Origin: Hyphomicrobium_B sp001006785 | Lineage (GTDB): Bacteria > Pseudomonadota > Alphaproteobacteria > Rhizobiales > Hyphomicrobiaceae | NCBI RefSeq assembly: GCF_001006785.1 | Contig: NZ_CDHO01000002.1 | Coordinates: 124,001 to 188,000, forward strand | Length of the DNA: 64,000 nt | Reading direction: 5' to 3' | Part shown: positions 32,961-41,758 of the stretch, piece after piece | Layout: every line of letters begins with the position of its first letter | Position numbering within the stretch: the first letter of the stretch is position 1 | Notes under the pieces: generated by a model | What the model saw: the letters and a program-made list of their open reading frames with translations, nothing else | Told to the model about the DNA's origin: nothing | Database searches by the model: none | Translations under genes and position numbers: made by a program

Positions 32961-33345
32961 CCCCAAACCCCTGCAAGTTGATCACGAGCTCTTTTGAAAT
33001 CGGCAGCCAAGCATCAATCAGGCGAACATCAAACACGGGGTGCAATTGATGGTTCCCAAACAAAGCCTTCAATTTTTGAGTTTGACTTAATTTATGTAAG
33101 CGACGCGAACGACGTATGATCATCCTCTCCTGGCAGATGCGGCGGTTTCGAAGCCTTATAATACGCCCGAGCGTTCGGCGTCAGGGGAATGCGAGCAGAC
33201 TGGAATTCCAGGCAGGCTGACCTGTCCACGGCGCGACGCCTTTTAGATTGAGCGATGCGAATGATGATAAGCTCTATGACCTATCCAAAAATGGCGGCCA
33301 TCAGTTTGTTGGACTGCCGAGCGAAGAGCGCGAGCAGCCGTGGCC
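32961..33345 (-). pseudogene. tyrosine integrase remnant (two pieces in original order)
   Basis: Two patches match the full-length integrase. Positions 32961-33006 equal its last 15 codons (DNA like 43141-43186), and 33297-33345 equals an internal stretch (like 43369-43414). They lie in the same order and orientation as in the intact gene, 290 bp apart instead of 183 bp. So they may be one heavily decayed gene. Frame is lost in between. Confidence 0.65.
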
Positions 33346-34503
33346 CTAAACTTTCTCGATCTTCGGCGGCTGCCAAGAACTGTCGAGGATAGGCTCTTTG
33401 CCCCAATATGCGCGGATGTAGAGGGAGAATTTGCCATCGGGCGCCGGAAGCCAATTCACCTCTTTCTCGCCGCCTGGCGATTTAGCTCCGATATAGAGCG
33501 TCAACGAGCCATCCGAGTTTCGTTTGAGATTTTTGTTCTTAGTGCCTAGCGAATAGCGTTTGAGGTCGTTCGGATGAAAAAGGTGCTTGTCGTTGTACAA
33601 GGTGAGTGACCAGAAGCCGTTGACTGGCGGCTCCTGGCCAGGCGTGAACGTGACCTCATAGCTGCCGCTGCCGTTCAGCTCCCCGTTCGCGCCATCGTAG
33701 TCGGTATAGAAATACTGCGTTTCATTGGGGCGGTTATCGAACATGTTCGATTTTGCCGTCCCGGTTCTGTTGAAGTAATCAATCCCCCACTGCGCATTGT
33801 TGGTGGAGCGGTTCCAGCCATTGCCGGCGGGCCGACCATTATGCCTCCATTCGAAGAACGGCTTGATGACGGCGTGGTCGGTCTCGACGGCGGTGTCGAC
33901 GAGCAGCTTCTTAAGATCGGCATCTTTTGCTGCCGTATCGAACAGCAGCCGAAATTGGGCGTAAAGGGCTTCTTCGCCGGGCAAGGGGTCGACGATGTCG
34001 AGTACTTCGCCGAATTCGTCGGAGAACTTTTCCGGGACCACCCATTTTGTTTCTTCGCCCGAGGATTTGGGCCCGAGGATGTCGGGCACCTTGCTCCATT
34101 CGATCGTCTTCATCTGCCCTGTGAAGTCTTTCAGCGGATAGACGACGACCTGATTGATGACTGATTGGATTGCCTTCTTGTCCTCGGGCGTGTCGTCTTG
34201 GAATACACGGGGTATAGCGTTGGCAAGTGCAGTCGAACAGCGCAAGACGTCGGTGATGCCGTCCGGCTTGAGGCCCCGCCACCTCGGACCTGCGAGGAGG
34301 TAAAATCCGGGCTTTGAGCCATAGGGCTTGCCGAGATGACCGAATTGATCGGTGCGTGCGTCGTAGAGCGCATAGACCCAGAAGCGGTCGCCAAAATCCG
34401 GAACCTGGATTACGACAGGTTCGTCGTCGAGCGAAAAGAATCCGAGGCCGTAGGACTTGAGGCTGACCGATGGTCTGATCGCCTTAGGAGCCGCTTCAAG
34501 CAA
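33346..34503 (-). pseudogene. DUF1254/DUF1214 protein, probably 5'-truncated
   Basis: The 385-residue frame contains the end of the DUF1254 domain (VIQVPDFGDRFWVYALYDAR) and a full DUF1214 domain (NNAQWGIDYFNRTGTAKSNM, then GFWSLTLYNDKHLFHPNDLK, SLTLYIGAKSPGGEKEVNWL and a final ILDSSWQPP). Family members are usually 450-490 residues with a signal peptide and an N-terminal region. About 80-120 residues and any signal sequence are missing here, and the upstream DNA runs into an unrelated gene. The stop abuts the decayed integrase. The protein may still fold but is likely not exported. Confidence 0.7.
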
Positions 34504-34515
34504 ACATCGGAGCGC

Positions 34516-34782
34516 ATGGATCGCGCTGGGTGGTTGCGCTACGTGCGGTCACGGACGGTCTGGATAGAGGTCGTTCTGGGAATCGTAGGGGGCAGCTATC
34601 TGGCGGTTGCTACCGCATCTCCTTCGCCCATGGGAGTGACCGTCCGTCATTTGTTAGCGGCCCGTAACTGCGACATGGCAAGAACAGTAAATTTGGCGCC
34701 TGCCACAATCGGAAGTCCAGGTTATTGGGCGCGCAACGATGCCGATGACGACGGAGTCGCGTGCGAACCCTGGCCACGATGA
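34516..34782 (+). CDS. excalibur-domain calcium-binding-like protein
   Basis: With ATG 34516 the 88-residue protein has one hydrophobic segment (WIEVVLGIVGGSYLAVATA) and a C-terminal excalibur motif. The motif is NCDMARTVNLAPATIGSPGY, then DADDDGVACEPW, with the DxDxDGxxCE loop that resembles an EF-hand. Such domains occur at the cell surface and may bind Ca2+. It starts 13 bp after the divergent DUF1254 frame, which suggests that the 5' part of that gene was lost here. Confidence 0.7.
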   Translation: MDRAGWLRYVRSRTVWIEVVLGIVGGSYLAVATASPSPMGVTVRHLLAARNCDMARTVNLAPATIGSPGYWARNDADDDGVACEPWPR

Positions 34783-35449
34783 GAACGCCTATGCCAGCAG
34801 AGTCGCTACTCAATAGGCGCGCTTCTGTTCAGTTGCGATAGTGGTTTCCGCCATTGCCGCCGGGTCGCTTCTTGGCGTGGTCATCGCCATTGTTGGTGGC
34901 CGTCGTTTCTGTCACTGGTGATCGAAGCATTAGACCAAGGTTCGCCGGGGGAGGTTCTCCCAGCGTTTTTTTGTATGCTGGTTCTTCTGCTACGGGAAGT
35001 ACGTTCGAATAACCCAGAGCTTATTTGAATGGCGGTATTGGTCGCGGATGGCTTCGGATATGGCAGACGAACAGAAAGTGCCCGGACGAAAAGAACGACG
35101 CGCGATCGTAAAGGCGGTCATCGACGAATTAGATGCATGCAAGCGACGCCGCCTCGTTACTTCGAAGCGGCCAAGACATGCTGTAATATACACCTCAGAA
35201 CCTTTCTCTTCGCGCCGCTTTTCAAGGCAAAGCTTGGCTGGCCTAAGAGCCGATTGAGCAAACTTACGAGGATCAGCACAAATCGCGCGCTGCAAGGCGC
35301 GCGCGAAAGTAGAGCACGTGTTCCGAGGTCTTGAAGTGCCAGTCCGGACACCGCAAGGTTCGCTATCGAGGCCCACAGGTGTTCTCGCTCTCGCGCCCGA
35401 CTTGCAAGAGAGTCATGTCATATGAGACGTACCGTTGTTCAGAGGTTCC
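34783..35449. other. 667-bp region without a supported gene
   Basis: Several short frames overlap in both strands, for instance one around 35048 with many Arg and Lys. None has a ribosome site or known domain. It separates the broken gene cluster from the copper genes. Confidence 0.45.
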
Positions 35450-35932
35450 CTATATGGGTCGATCAGCTTTATAGCGACCAAAAACCTCTTGGCGATTACG
35501 TGCGAAAAGAACGACGTCATATACGACCGGCGCACCGCCTTCCATGCCGGGCGAACCTATAGGCATGCCTGGAACGGCAAGACCGATTGCAACAGGCCTC
35601 TCAGCGAGCAAGCGCCGGATGGCGTGAGCGGGCACATGGCCTTCAATGACATAGCCTGATATCTCGCCGGTATGGCACGAGGAAAGCGCTTTGGAAACGC
35701 CGACCCGCGCTTTCACTTCTCGTATGTTAGAGGCTTCGGCTACGGTCACCGTGAACCCATTGGCCTGCAGATGCTCGACCCATGCACCGCAACACGTGCA
35801 GTTAGGATCCTTGAAAACCTTCATAACTGGCGTTGGCTCAGCGTGAACGCCTGTCGCGAGAGTGACCACTGCTGCTGAGGTTAGCAATCGCAGTATGGTG
35901 CGCCGTTCAAAGTGGTAATCATTCGGCTCCAT
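35450..35932 (-). CDS. DUF411 metal-binding protein, Tat-exported
   Basis: The 160-residue protein has a twin-arginine-type leader (ERRTILRLLTSAAVVTLATG) and the DUF411 fold. The thioredoxin-like motif KDPNCTCCGAWVEHLQANGF contains the CxCC site, followed by SCHTGEISGYVIEGHVPAHA, RRLLAERPVAIGLAVPGMPI and GSPGME. DUF411 proteins accompany copper-resistance systems and probably bind Cu in the periplasm. It is the leftmost of the copper genes here. Confidence 0.85.
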   Translation of the reverse strand: MEPNDYHFERRTILRLLTSAAVVTLATGVHAEPTPVMKVFKDPNCTCCGAWVEHLQANGFTVTVAEASNIREVKARVGVSKALSSCHTGEISGYVIEGHVPAHAIRRLLAERPVAIGLAVPGMPIGSPGMEGGAPVVYDVVLFARNRQEVFGRYKADRPI

Positions 35933-36032
35933 CGTCTTCTCCGACTCTGCCTCTCTAGGATATCATGAGCCGCAAACTCACTCTTGTGCCATCAGCTCAT
36001 TTTGTTTTCATGTTTCTGAGGGCCAACCAATA

Positions 36033-36350
36033 TTAACACGGATGTTGCAGCTCTTTGTAAGACTGCTTGCCCATAGGATCCTCGGGTCCGCCTTCGTGGT
36101 GTAAGCGGCCTTGTAGTCGATCGAGCTTCATATGTTCAGGGGACCAAGGATCAGCCGTGTAGCATCGGACAAACCTCCCGACATTATGGCAATGCCGATC
36201 TAGGCGGTCGTCGATGGGGACTGCGTTGTGCGCTGATCGGTTGGAGAACGTCGCGGACACGCCGACGGGGACCGCGACCGCAGGGGAAATTCTAGTCATC
36301 ATGGAGATGATTGCAGAAGCACTCACGACCAATAGCTCTTTCTGTGTCAT
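36033..36350 (-). CDS. possible secreted hypothetical protein
   Basis: The 105-residue frame begins with a possible signal peptide (LLVVSASAIISMMTRISPAV). It contains a Cys pair around DRLDRHCHNVGRFVRCYTAD and a His-rich end. The domain is not recognised. It lies between DUF411 and the CusF-like gene, in the same direction, so it could belong to the copper unit; the coding nature is not certain. Confidence 0.4.
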   Translation of the reverse strand: MTQKELLVVSASAIISMMTRISPAVAVPVGVSATFSNRSAHNAVPIDDRLDRHCHNVGRFVRCYTADPWSPEHMKLDRLQGRLHHEGGPEDPMGKQSYKELQHPC

Positions 36351-36454
36351 TGCCTACTCCTTGCTGGTCGCCGCTTGAAAATCGCATTGAAATTTCGGCA
36401 ACGGCCAAAATTGACTCCCATATTGTGCAATGGCTGGTCTTTCCGTTTTGTTTT

Positions 36455-36754
36455 CTATTTTTTCTCTTCGATTTTCATGACCGTGAGCTGTCCGTTGACC
36501 TTGTCGACACTGAACTTGATCTTGTCGCCGGGCTTGACGTCCTTGAGCATGGCGGGATCGTTGGCTTTAAACACCATCGTCATGGCGCTCATATCGAGAT
36601 TGGTGATGGCGTTATGCTTGATGGTGATCTTGCCCGCAGATTCGTCGACCTTCTTCACCTTGCCATTGATCATCGGCAGATCTCCAGCCCATGCGGCGAC
36701 CGAAGTGAAAATGGCCACCATGGCAATGAGTAGGGAACTTTTTGTATGCATCAT
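36455..36754 (-). CDS. CusF-like periplasmic copper-binding protein
   Basis: The 99-residue protein has a signal peptide (SLLIAMVAIFTSVAAWAG) and the small CusF beta-barrel: GKVKKVDESAGKITIKHNAI, then LDMSAMTMVFKANDPAML and VKPGDKIKFSVDKVNGQLTV. The Cu(I)/Ag(I) ligands of CusF (His, two Met, Trp) correspond partly to H47-like and M-x2-M positions. It probably transfers copper ions in the periplasm to the export or oxidation system next door. Ribosome site AAAGGAG before ATG 36754. Confidence 0.82.
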   Translation of the reverse strand: MMHTKSSLLIAMVAIFTSVAAWAGDLPMINGKVKKVDESAGKITIKHNAITNLDMSAMTMVFKANDPAMLKDVKPGDKIKFSVDKVNGQLTVMKIEEKK

Positions 36755-36795
36755 CGGGTACTCCTTTGCTTTCTGAAAAGGCGAGTGGCCGCTAG

Positions 36796-37278
36796 TTATT
36801 TGACGGCGGCCTTGCCGTGCATGCCGGCCTGGTAGTGACCTGGAATCAAACAGGCAAACTCGAACACGCCGGGTTTTGAGAATTTCCAGAGGATCTCCGT
36901 CTCTTTGCCCGGCTCGACCGTCTGGGCGTTCGGATCGTCGTGGACCATCTCAGGATTTTTCTCCATCTCGCGCCGATGGCTTGTGTTGTCCGCGACGGTA
37001 TCGAGATGGAATTCGTGTTTGAGGGTGCCATTATTTTTGATAACGAACTTGATCTGTTCATCTTTCTTCACGTCGACTTCCGTCGGCGTGTAGGACATGG
37101 CTCCATCGCTTTCGTTCATCGTGACTTCAACCGTGCGAGACGGCTTCGATGCGTCGCCAGGTTCGCCTGCGGCGTAGTCATCATCGTCTTGGCCCTCATG
37201 CGCCAGCAGCGGAGAACCACCGAGTGCCATCAGCGTCATCGTGGAAGCGGCGAAGAAAACTCGAAAAATGCGCAGCAT
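36796..37278 (-). CDS. cupredoxin-domain copper protein (CopI-like)
   Basis: The 160-residue protein has a signal peptide and an acidic stretch (EGQDDDDYAAGEPGDASKP), then a plastocyanin-like domain with KFVIKNNGTLKHEFHLDTVA. The C-terminal GVFEFACLIPGHYQAGMHGK supplies the Cys-His-Met type I copper ligands. CopI-like proteins protect periplasmic oxidases from copper. The gene sits between the CusF-like and multicopper oxidase genes, all in the same direction. Confidence 0.82.
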   Translation of the reverse strand: MLRIFRVFFAASTMTLMALGGSPLLAHEGQDDDDYAAGEPGDASKPSRTVEVTMNESDGAMSYTPTEVDVKKDEQIKFVIKNNGTLKHEFHLDTVADNTSHRREMEKNPEMVHDDPNAQTVEPGKETEILWKFSKPGVFEFACLIPGHYQAGMHGKAAVK

Positions 37279-37311
37279 GTGGACTCTCTTCCCCTGTTGC
37301 TTTTGATGCGG

Positions 37312-38697
37312 TCAGTGTTTCATCGGACCGGTCGGCTTAACCACGTGCATTTCGACATCGGACGCATTGTGCGCAGGCGATGCAGCCTTTGCGGAATCAC
37401 CGACATCGCCGGTCCATTCGTGTGCCACTGACCCTGCGGGGTGTTTGAACCAACCCGGGTCCTTGTAATCGTTGCGGTCGAGCCCCTCCCGGATCTTCAT
37501 GACCGTGAACATCCCACCCATTTCAATAGGGCCGTATTGGCCGAAGCCGGTCATCATCGGCAGCGTGTTGTCGGGAAGGGGCATCTCCATTTCGGCCATG
37601 CCGGCGCCGCCAGCTTCGCCCATGGGCATGTAGCCACCGGGCACGACCTTCGAGATCTTCTGCTTCATGCTCTTGAGATCGACGCCGATATAGGTGTTCA
37701 CGTCGTGACCCATGGCGTTCATTGCGTGATGTGTTTTGTGGCAGTGAAAGGCCCAATCTCCGGGGTTGTTCGCCAGAACGTCGAAGGCACGGACGGCGCC
37801 CACGGGAACATCGATGGTGGTCTCGGGCCATTGCGCGCTTTCGGGCACCCAGCCACCATCCGTGCAACTCACTGAGAAATGATGTCCGTGCAGGTGGATC
37901 GGATGGTTGGTCATGGTGAGATTGCCCATCCGCACGCGCACGCGATCGCCGAGGCGCACCGGAAGCGTGTCGATGCCGGGAAAGACACGGCTGTTCCAAG
38001 TCCACATGTTAAAATCAAGCATTTCGTTGACCTTCGGCAGGTAAGAGCCAGCGTCGATGCGGTAAGCGCTCATGATGAAAACGAAGTCGCGATCAACCGG
38101 CCGGAACGACCGGTCGCGCGGATGCACGACAAACATGCCCATCGCCCCCATCGCCATCTGCACCATCTCATCGGAGTGCGGGTGGTACATGAACGTTCCG
38201 CTCTCCCTCAGCTCGAATTCGTAGACGAAGGTCTTGCCCGGAGGGATATGCGGCTGCGTCAACCCGCCGACGCCGTCCATGCCGTTCGGAATGAGCATGC
38301 CATGCCAATGCACGGTGGTGTGCTCTGGAAATTTGTTGGTGACGAAGATACGAACCTTGTCGCCCTCAACGGCTTCGATGGTCGGGCCGGGAGCCTGACC
38401 GTTGTAGCCCCATAGGTGCACCTTCATGCCCGGTGCGAATTCGCGAACGACCGGCTCGGCAACAAGATGGAATTCTTTCCAATCGCCGTTCTGCCGCCAC
38501 GGCAACGTCCAGCCGTTGAGTGTCACCACCGGCTGATAGTCCGGTCCGCTTGACGGAAAGAGCGGCGGTTGCATTGCGGGCGAGTTCTGTATCACGGCTT
38601 CGGGAATGGCAGCGGCTGCCGCGCGACCCACAACTTGCGAGACACCCGCAAGCGCTAAGCCTGAGGTGGCGAGAAAGCGACGGCGTGAGAAAGTCAT
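37312..38697 (-). CDS. multicopper oxidase (CopA/CumA-like), Tat-exported
   Basis: The 461-residue enzyme has a Tat leader (SRRRFLATSGLALAGVSQVV). Copper sites are HWHG (130-133), HPH (172-174), HPIHLHGHH (265-273) and HCHKTHH (318-324), all three types of copper centre. Members oxidise Cu(I) to less toxic Cu(II) in the periplasm. The C-terminal part is rich in Met (MGEAGGAGMAEMEMPLP), which may bind extra copper. A TolC-type gene starts 17 bp upstream in the same direction. Confidence 0.88.
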   Translation of the reverse strand: MTFSRRRFLATSGLALAGVSQVVGRAAAAAIPEAVIQNSPAMQPPLFPSSGPDYQPVVTLNGWTLPWRQNGDWKEFHLVAEPVVREFAPGMKVHLWGYNGQAPGPTIEAVEGDKVRIFVTNKFPEHTTVHWHGMLIPNGMDGVGGLTQPHIPPGKTFVYEFELRESGTFMYHPHSDEMVQMAMGAMGMFVVHPRDRSFRPVDRDFVFIMSAYRIDAGSYLPKVNEMLDFNMWTWNSRVFPGIDTLPVRLGDRVRVRMGNLTMTNHPIHLHGHHFSVSCTDGGWVPESAQWPETTIDVPVGAVRAFDVLANNPGDWAFHCHKTHHAMNAMGHDVNTYIGVDLKSMKQKISKVVPGGYMPMGEAGGAGMAEMEMPLPDNTLPMMTGFGQYGPIEMGGMFTVMKIREGLDRNDYKDPGWFKHPAGSVAHEWTGDVGDSAKAASPAHNASDVEMHVVKPTGPMKH

Positions 38698-38714
38698 CGT
38701 GAACGTCCTTGTTT

Positions 38715-40208
38715 CTAATTGCTTGGCGCCTGCGCAGCCTGAGGCGATGGCGTGAGCGTGCCCGCCCCACCTCCGGTCATTGCCGCGTGCAGGTCGACGT
38801 CAGCGAGCCAAAAATCCCGCTTTGCGTCGATGGCCTGCATGTTGGCGGAGATGCGGTCACGCGCGTCTGCGAGGAGCGCGAAGAGATCTGAAAGCATGCC
38901 GTTGTAGTTGAGAAGGGTTTGCTCCGAGATCGTCTCGCGCAGCGGAATGATTTCCTTGTCGTAATAGCGCGCGATATCGTAGGCGCCTCGGTAGGATTGA
39001 TAGGCGTCGCGCGCATCGGCGCGGACATTCACAGCCTTGTCGATGAGAAGATTAACAGCGCGCAGATAGCTCTGTTCGGCAAGCCGCGTTTTGGCCTCGC
39101 CAAAATCGTAAATTGGGATTTGGAAGCTGATTTCGTAGCCGTTGCGCGGCGTCTTCTCGATCTCGGGCGTTTCACTTTTCACGAGCGTCGGACCCGGTGC
39201 GAGCGTGTAATCCGTGTTGGTCACTCGACTGTGCGTGTCACGACTGAGCGCGCTAACCTCAAGCATGTCGATGTAGCGGGTGGCACGGGTGAGGCCATAT
39301 TCCTTCGCCAGAACCATGAGATCCATGCGTGCAATTTGAAGATCGACGCGGCGCGAGACGGCCTCGGTTTCGATCGTATCGGAGGCGCGCGGCTTGGACG
39401 GCAATTTGGGAAGCCAGTTGGGAAGCCGGTATTTCAACTCGCTGCCCCACAGGCCCAATACGCGATTGAGCTTTTCCCGCTCGCTACGCTCCCGCAATCG
39501 CGCCGCGGCCAGTTGACCGCTTATCTCGGCGTAGAAGGCGTGCTCACGAGCTTGGTCGAGCTTCGGCATGGCACCGGTCTCGCCCAACTTCTTCGCAAGT
39601 TCTGAGGCCGCATCAGCAGAGGTTCGAGACTGCTCTAGGAATGTCACCGTCTCTTTGGCGGCAACCGCGCGATAAAAAGCGCGGCGCGCCTCCGTGGCAA
39701 TGCTCAAAGTTGCCTCCACCGCACGGGCTTGCGCGGTGCGGAACCTGTCTTCTGCGATTTCGCGACGCCGAGGAAGTGAGAGTAGCGCCAACAGATTTTG
39801 TGCGAGCTGTCGTTCGATCTCGAGTTCGGCGCCGGTGAGATGCGCCAAGGAAAGCGTCGGCGCGGGCGGCAAGCTGGCTTGAACCATTTCGGCTTCCGAG
39901 ACGCCGAGATCATTGTAAGCGGCCTGAAGCGTGCGGTTGTTGAGCAGCGCGATTTGCACGGCCGCGTTCGCCGTAAGCGTCGACGACAGCAGCGTTCGCA
40001 CGCGCGCCTTCGCCGCTGCTGCGTCGGCCTCGTTTTCTATCTTCTGGGCCGGGGTGCCGAGCACACTTCCGGTTTGATCCGCGACGAGTGTCATCCCGCC
40101 ATCCTTCGAAAAGCTCGCGCATCCGGCGAGGGTGAAGCTCGCCGCCGCAACCGCAACCGACATGGCGCCCCCGCGCCTGGCGATCGACAAAACATTCCCC
40201 CTAGTCAT
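38715..40208 (-). CDS. TolC-family outer-membrane efflux protein
   Basis: The 497-residue protein has an N-terminal lipoprotein-type leader with VAAASFTLAGCASFSKDG. Long helical repeats follow (YNDLGVSEAEMVQASLPPAP, then ELEIERQLAQNLLALLSLPR), typical of outer-membrane efflux factors. It is placed in the copper operon but has no RND or membrane-fusion gene next to it. It may serve a distant pump, or the operon lost its partner genes. Confidence 0.85.
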   Translation of the reverse strand: MTRGNVLSIARRGGAMSVAVAAASFTLAGCASFSKDGGMTLVADQTGSVLGTPAQKIENEADAAAAKARVRTLLSSTLTANAAVQIALLNNRTLQAAYNDLGVSEAEMVQASLPPAPTLSLAHLTGAELEIERQLAQNLLALLSLPRRREIAEDRFRTAQARAVEATLSIATEARRAFYRAVAAKETVTFLEQSRTSADAASELAKKLGETGAMPKLDQAREHAFYAEISGQLAAARLRERSEREKLNRVLGLWGSELKYRLPNWLPKLPSKPRASDTIETEAVSRRVDLQIARMDLMVLAKEYGLTRATRYIDMLEVSALSRDTHSRVTNTDYTLAPGPTLVKSETPEIEKTPRNGYEISFQIPIYDFGEAKTRLAEQSYLRAVNLLIDKAVNVRADARDAYQSYRGAYDIARYYDKEIIPLRETISEQTLLNYNGMLSDLFALLADARDRISANMQAIDAKRDFWLADVDLHAAMTGGGAGTLTPSPQAAQAPSN

Positions 40209-40261
40209 CGGTCTCCCCGCTTCAATTCAGTTCCAGCCGATCCCCTCAGCGAACGAAAACA

Positions 40262-40528
40262 TCAGTGCCCCTCGTGCTTCTCAGGCATATCCATGCCAGA
40301 AGGCGATTTGCCCTCGTGCGGCATCACGCGTTGATTGACATCGCCCCACGGCATCGGCTCGACTGGCCGATAGCTTTTGGTGCCGACCCCGAGCGGCACG
40401 TAGCGCGCCGGTGGTACGGCGATGGCCTCGTCCGGCAACGGACCGGAGTAGGGCCAGCCAGGTTCACGGTCTCCCCAGCCGCTCAGGAAAGGAAGAATTG
40501 CAAGTAGGAAAAGCAGACGCACTCGCAT
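40262..40528 (-). CDS. small secreted protein of the copper operon, unassigned
   Basis: The 88-residue protein has a signal peptide (VRLLFLLAILPFLSGW) and a short polar body ending in DMPEKHEGH. It is rich in Pro and Gly. It is probably the first gene of the TolC/oxidase/cupredoxin/CusF unit, 53 bp before tolC. Similar small proteins with His/Met tails are found beside copper oxidases, but no function is known. Confidence 0.6.
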   Translation of the reverse strand: MRVRLLFLLAILPFLSGWGDREPGWPYSGPLPDEAIAVPPARYVPLGVGTKSYRPVEPMPWGDVNQRVMPHEGKSPSGMDMPEKHEGH

Positions 40529-40710
40529 GGAATGCCTCTTTTATCTCTGGAAATGCTGTTCGTGATCCGCGCTACCGAACGGCGATGGCGTAAGCTCGCC
40601 TATCAGCGGGCTCTTGCAATCGACGCATCGCGGAGATCAAACGCATAGGAATGCGTAATGCACAAAATCCTACGCAGGACCGATAACGGTCCGCGCCGTG
40701 AGCGGCGGAA

Positions 40711-41172
40711 TTAGACCTTTGGTGGCCGGTCGAGACCTGATGAGCAATGCAGGCGAGGGGGCAATTGATTTTCGGAAAACGCTAAGCGCGTTGCTCCTGG
40801 ATCTAAGTTCAGCTCAGCATTCTGTCCGTCAAGAGCGGAGGCCGAGCAGCCCGACGGACCACAATGCACCATCCCCTGACAGCAACAGCAAGAGCCACTA
40901 CACGATCCATTGTCAGGAACGCGGCGGGAAGCCTCAAAAAAGTGAGCTTGCTTGGAAGAGTCTGCTGTCACGCTCCGGTCTACGGTCGGATTGTCCGCCA
41001 CATATTCGGAAGTAGCGGCCGACCTACCTTCGTGACCTGCGTGCGCGCTGGCAATCGTGGGCGAGCCCACGAGCACGAGGGTCAACAACGACAGCAACTT
41101 AAGCCAGCTAGGCAAACGCAGTGATTCCTTTGTTGCTCGATAGCAAGTAAGCCGAAGTGATTTCGTTGACAA
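40711..41172 (-). CDS. exported Cys-rich protein of unknown function
   Basis: The 153-residue protein has a hydrophobic leader (LKLLSLLTLVLVGSPTIASA), a His pair after it (AHAGHEG) and a cluster of Cys (GSCSGSCCCCQGMVHCGPSG). Its C-terminal LPPRLHCSSGLDRPPK resembles the end of CopL-like or other Cys-rich copper-associated proteins. It is divergent from copC, 214 bp away, which hints at a shared regulatory region. It may bind Cu(I). Confidence 0.6.
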   Translation of the reverse strand: MSTKSLRLTCYRATKESLRLPSWLKLLSLLTLVLVGSPTIASAHAGHEGRSAATSEYVADNPTVDRSVTADSSKQAHFFEASRRVPDNGSCSGSCCCCQGMVHCGPSGCSASALDGQNAELNLDPGATRLAFSENQLPPRLHCSSGLDRPPKV

Positions 41173-41386
41173 GGCATGTTGAGCCGGAAGAACTCAATCG
41201 AGACGCGCTAAAGGCGCGCTTGTTGCCTTGAGACCACGGAAGTCTAGCGGTTACCCTTTCCTAGTGAACACCTGCCAGAACAACACGGTAAGGAGCGGAC
41301 TTGCCCGCTCGGAAGTTCTGATGAGGCGCGTCGGCGCTACCAATAACCGCGATCGCATGCATGAAAAAAAGAACCGGGAGAAAATC

Positions 41387-41758
41387 ATGTCGAAGATAAG
41401 GACTCTCATGTTTCTCGGCGCCGTAAACCTTGCTGGACTATCGTCCGCAGCTGTCGCTCATCCCAAGCTGATCGGCACGATGCCGGAGGCCAATGCCGTC
41501 GTCACGACTGGTCCGAGCGAGATCCGGCTGATTTTTAGTGAGAGGTTGGAGCCAAGCTTTTCCGGCGCAGAGTTAAAAACCCAGGCTGGGCAGAAGGTGG
41601 ACGCTGGTAAGGCCGCCTCCGATGCCAAGGACACGAAGCAGTTGGTAATTCCGCTTCCATCCCCATTGCCAGCTGGCACCTATAATGTGGACTGGCATGC
41701 CGTTGCCGCCGATAGCCATCCCGTCAAAGGCAGCTTCTCCTTTACGGTAAAGCCATGA
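41387..41758 (+). CDS. copC: copper resistance protein CopC
   Basis: The start was set at ATG 41387 (GGGAG site); the earlier frame from 41228 has no leader. The 123-residue protein has a signal peptide ending at AVAHPKL, with the N-terminal His that binds Cu(II) after cleavage. The CopC beta-barrel follows (LIGTMPEANAVVTTGPSEIR, then LIFSERLEPSFSGAEL, and NVDWHAVAADSHPVKGSFSF with the second His site). It overlaps copD by 4 bp. CopC hands copper to CopD. Confidence 0.9.
   Translation: MSKIRTLMFLGAVNLAGLSSAAVAHPKLIGTMPEANAVVTTGPSEIRLIFSERLEPSFSGAELKTQAGQKVDAGKAASDAKDTKQLVIPLPSPLPAGTYNVDWHAVAADSHPVKGSFSFTVKP

Noticed and set aside
41228..41386. N-terminal extension of CopC
   Set aside because: The ATG at 41387 has a ribosome site and is followed directly by the signal peptide; the extension adds a polar leader that would block export.
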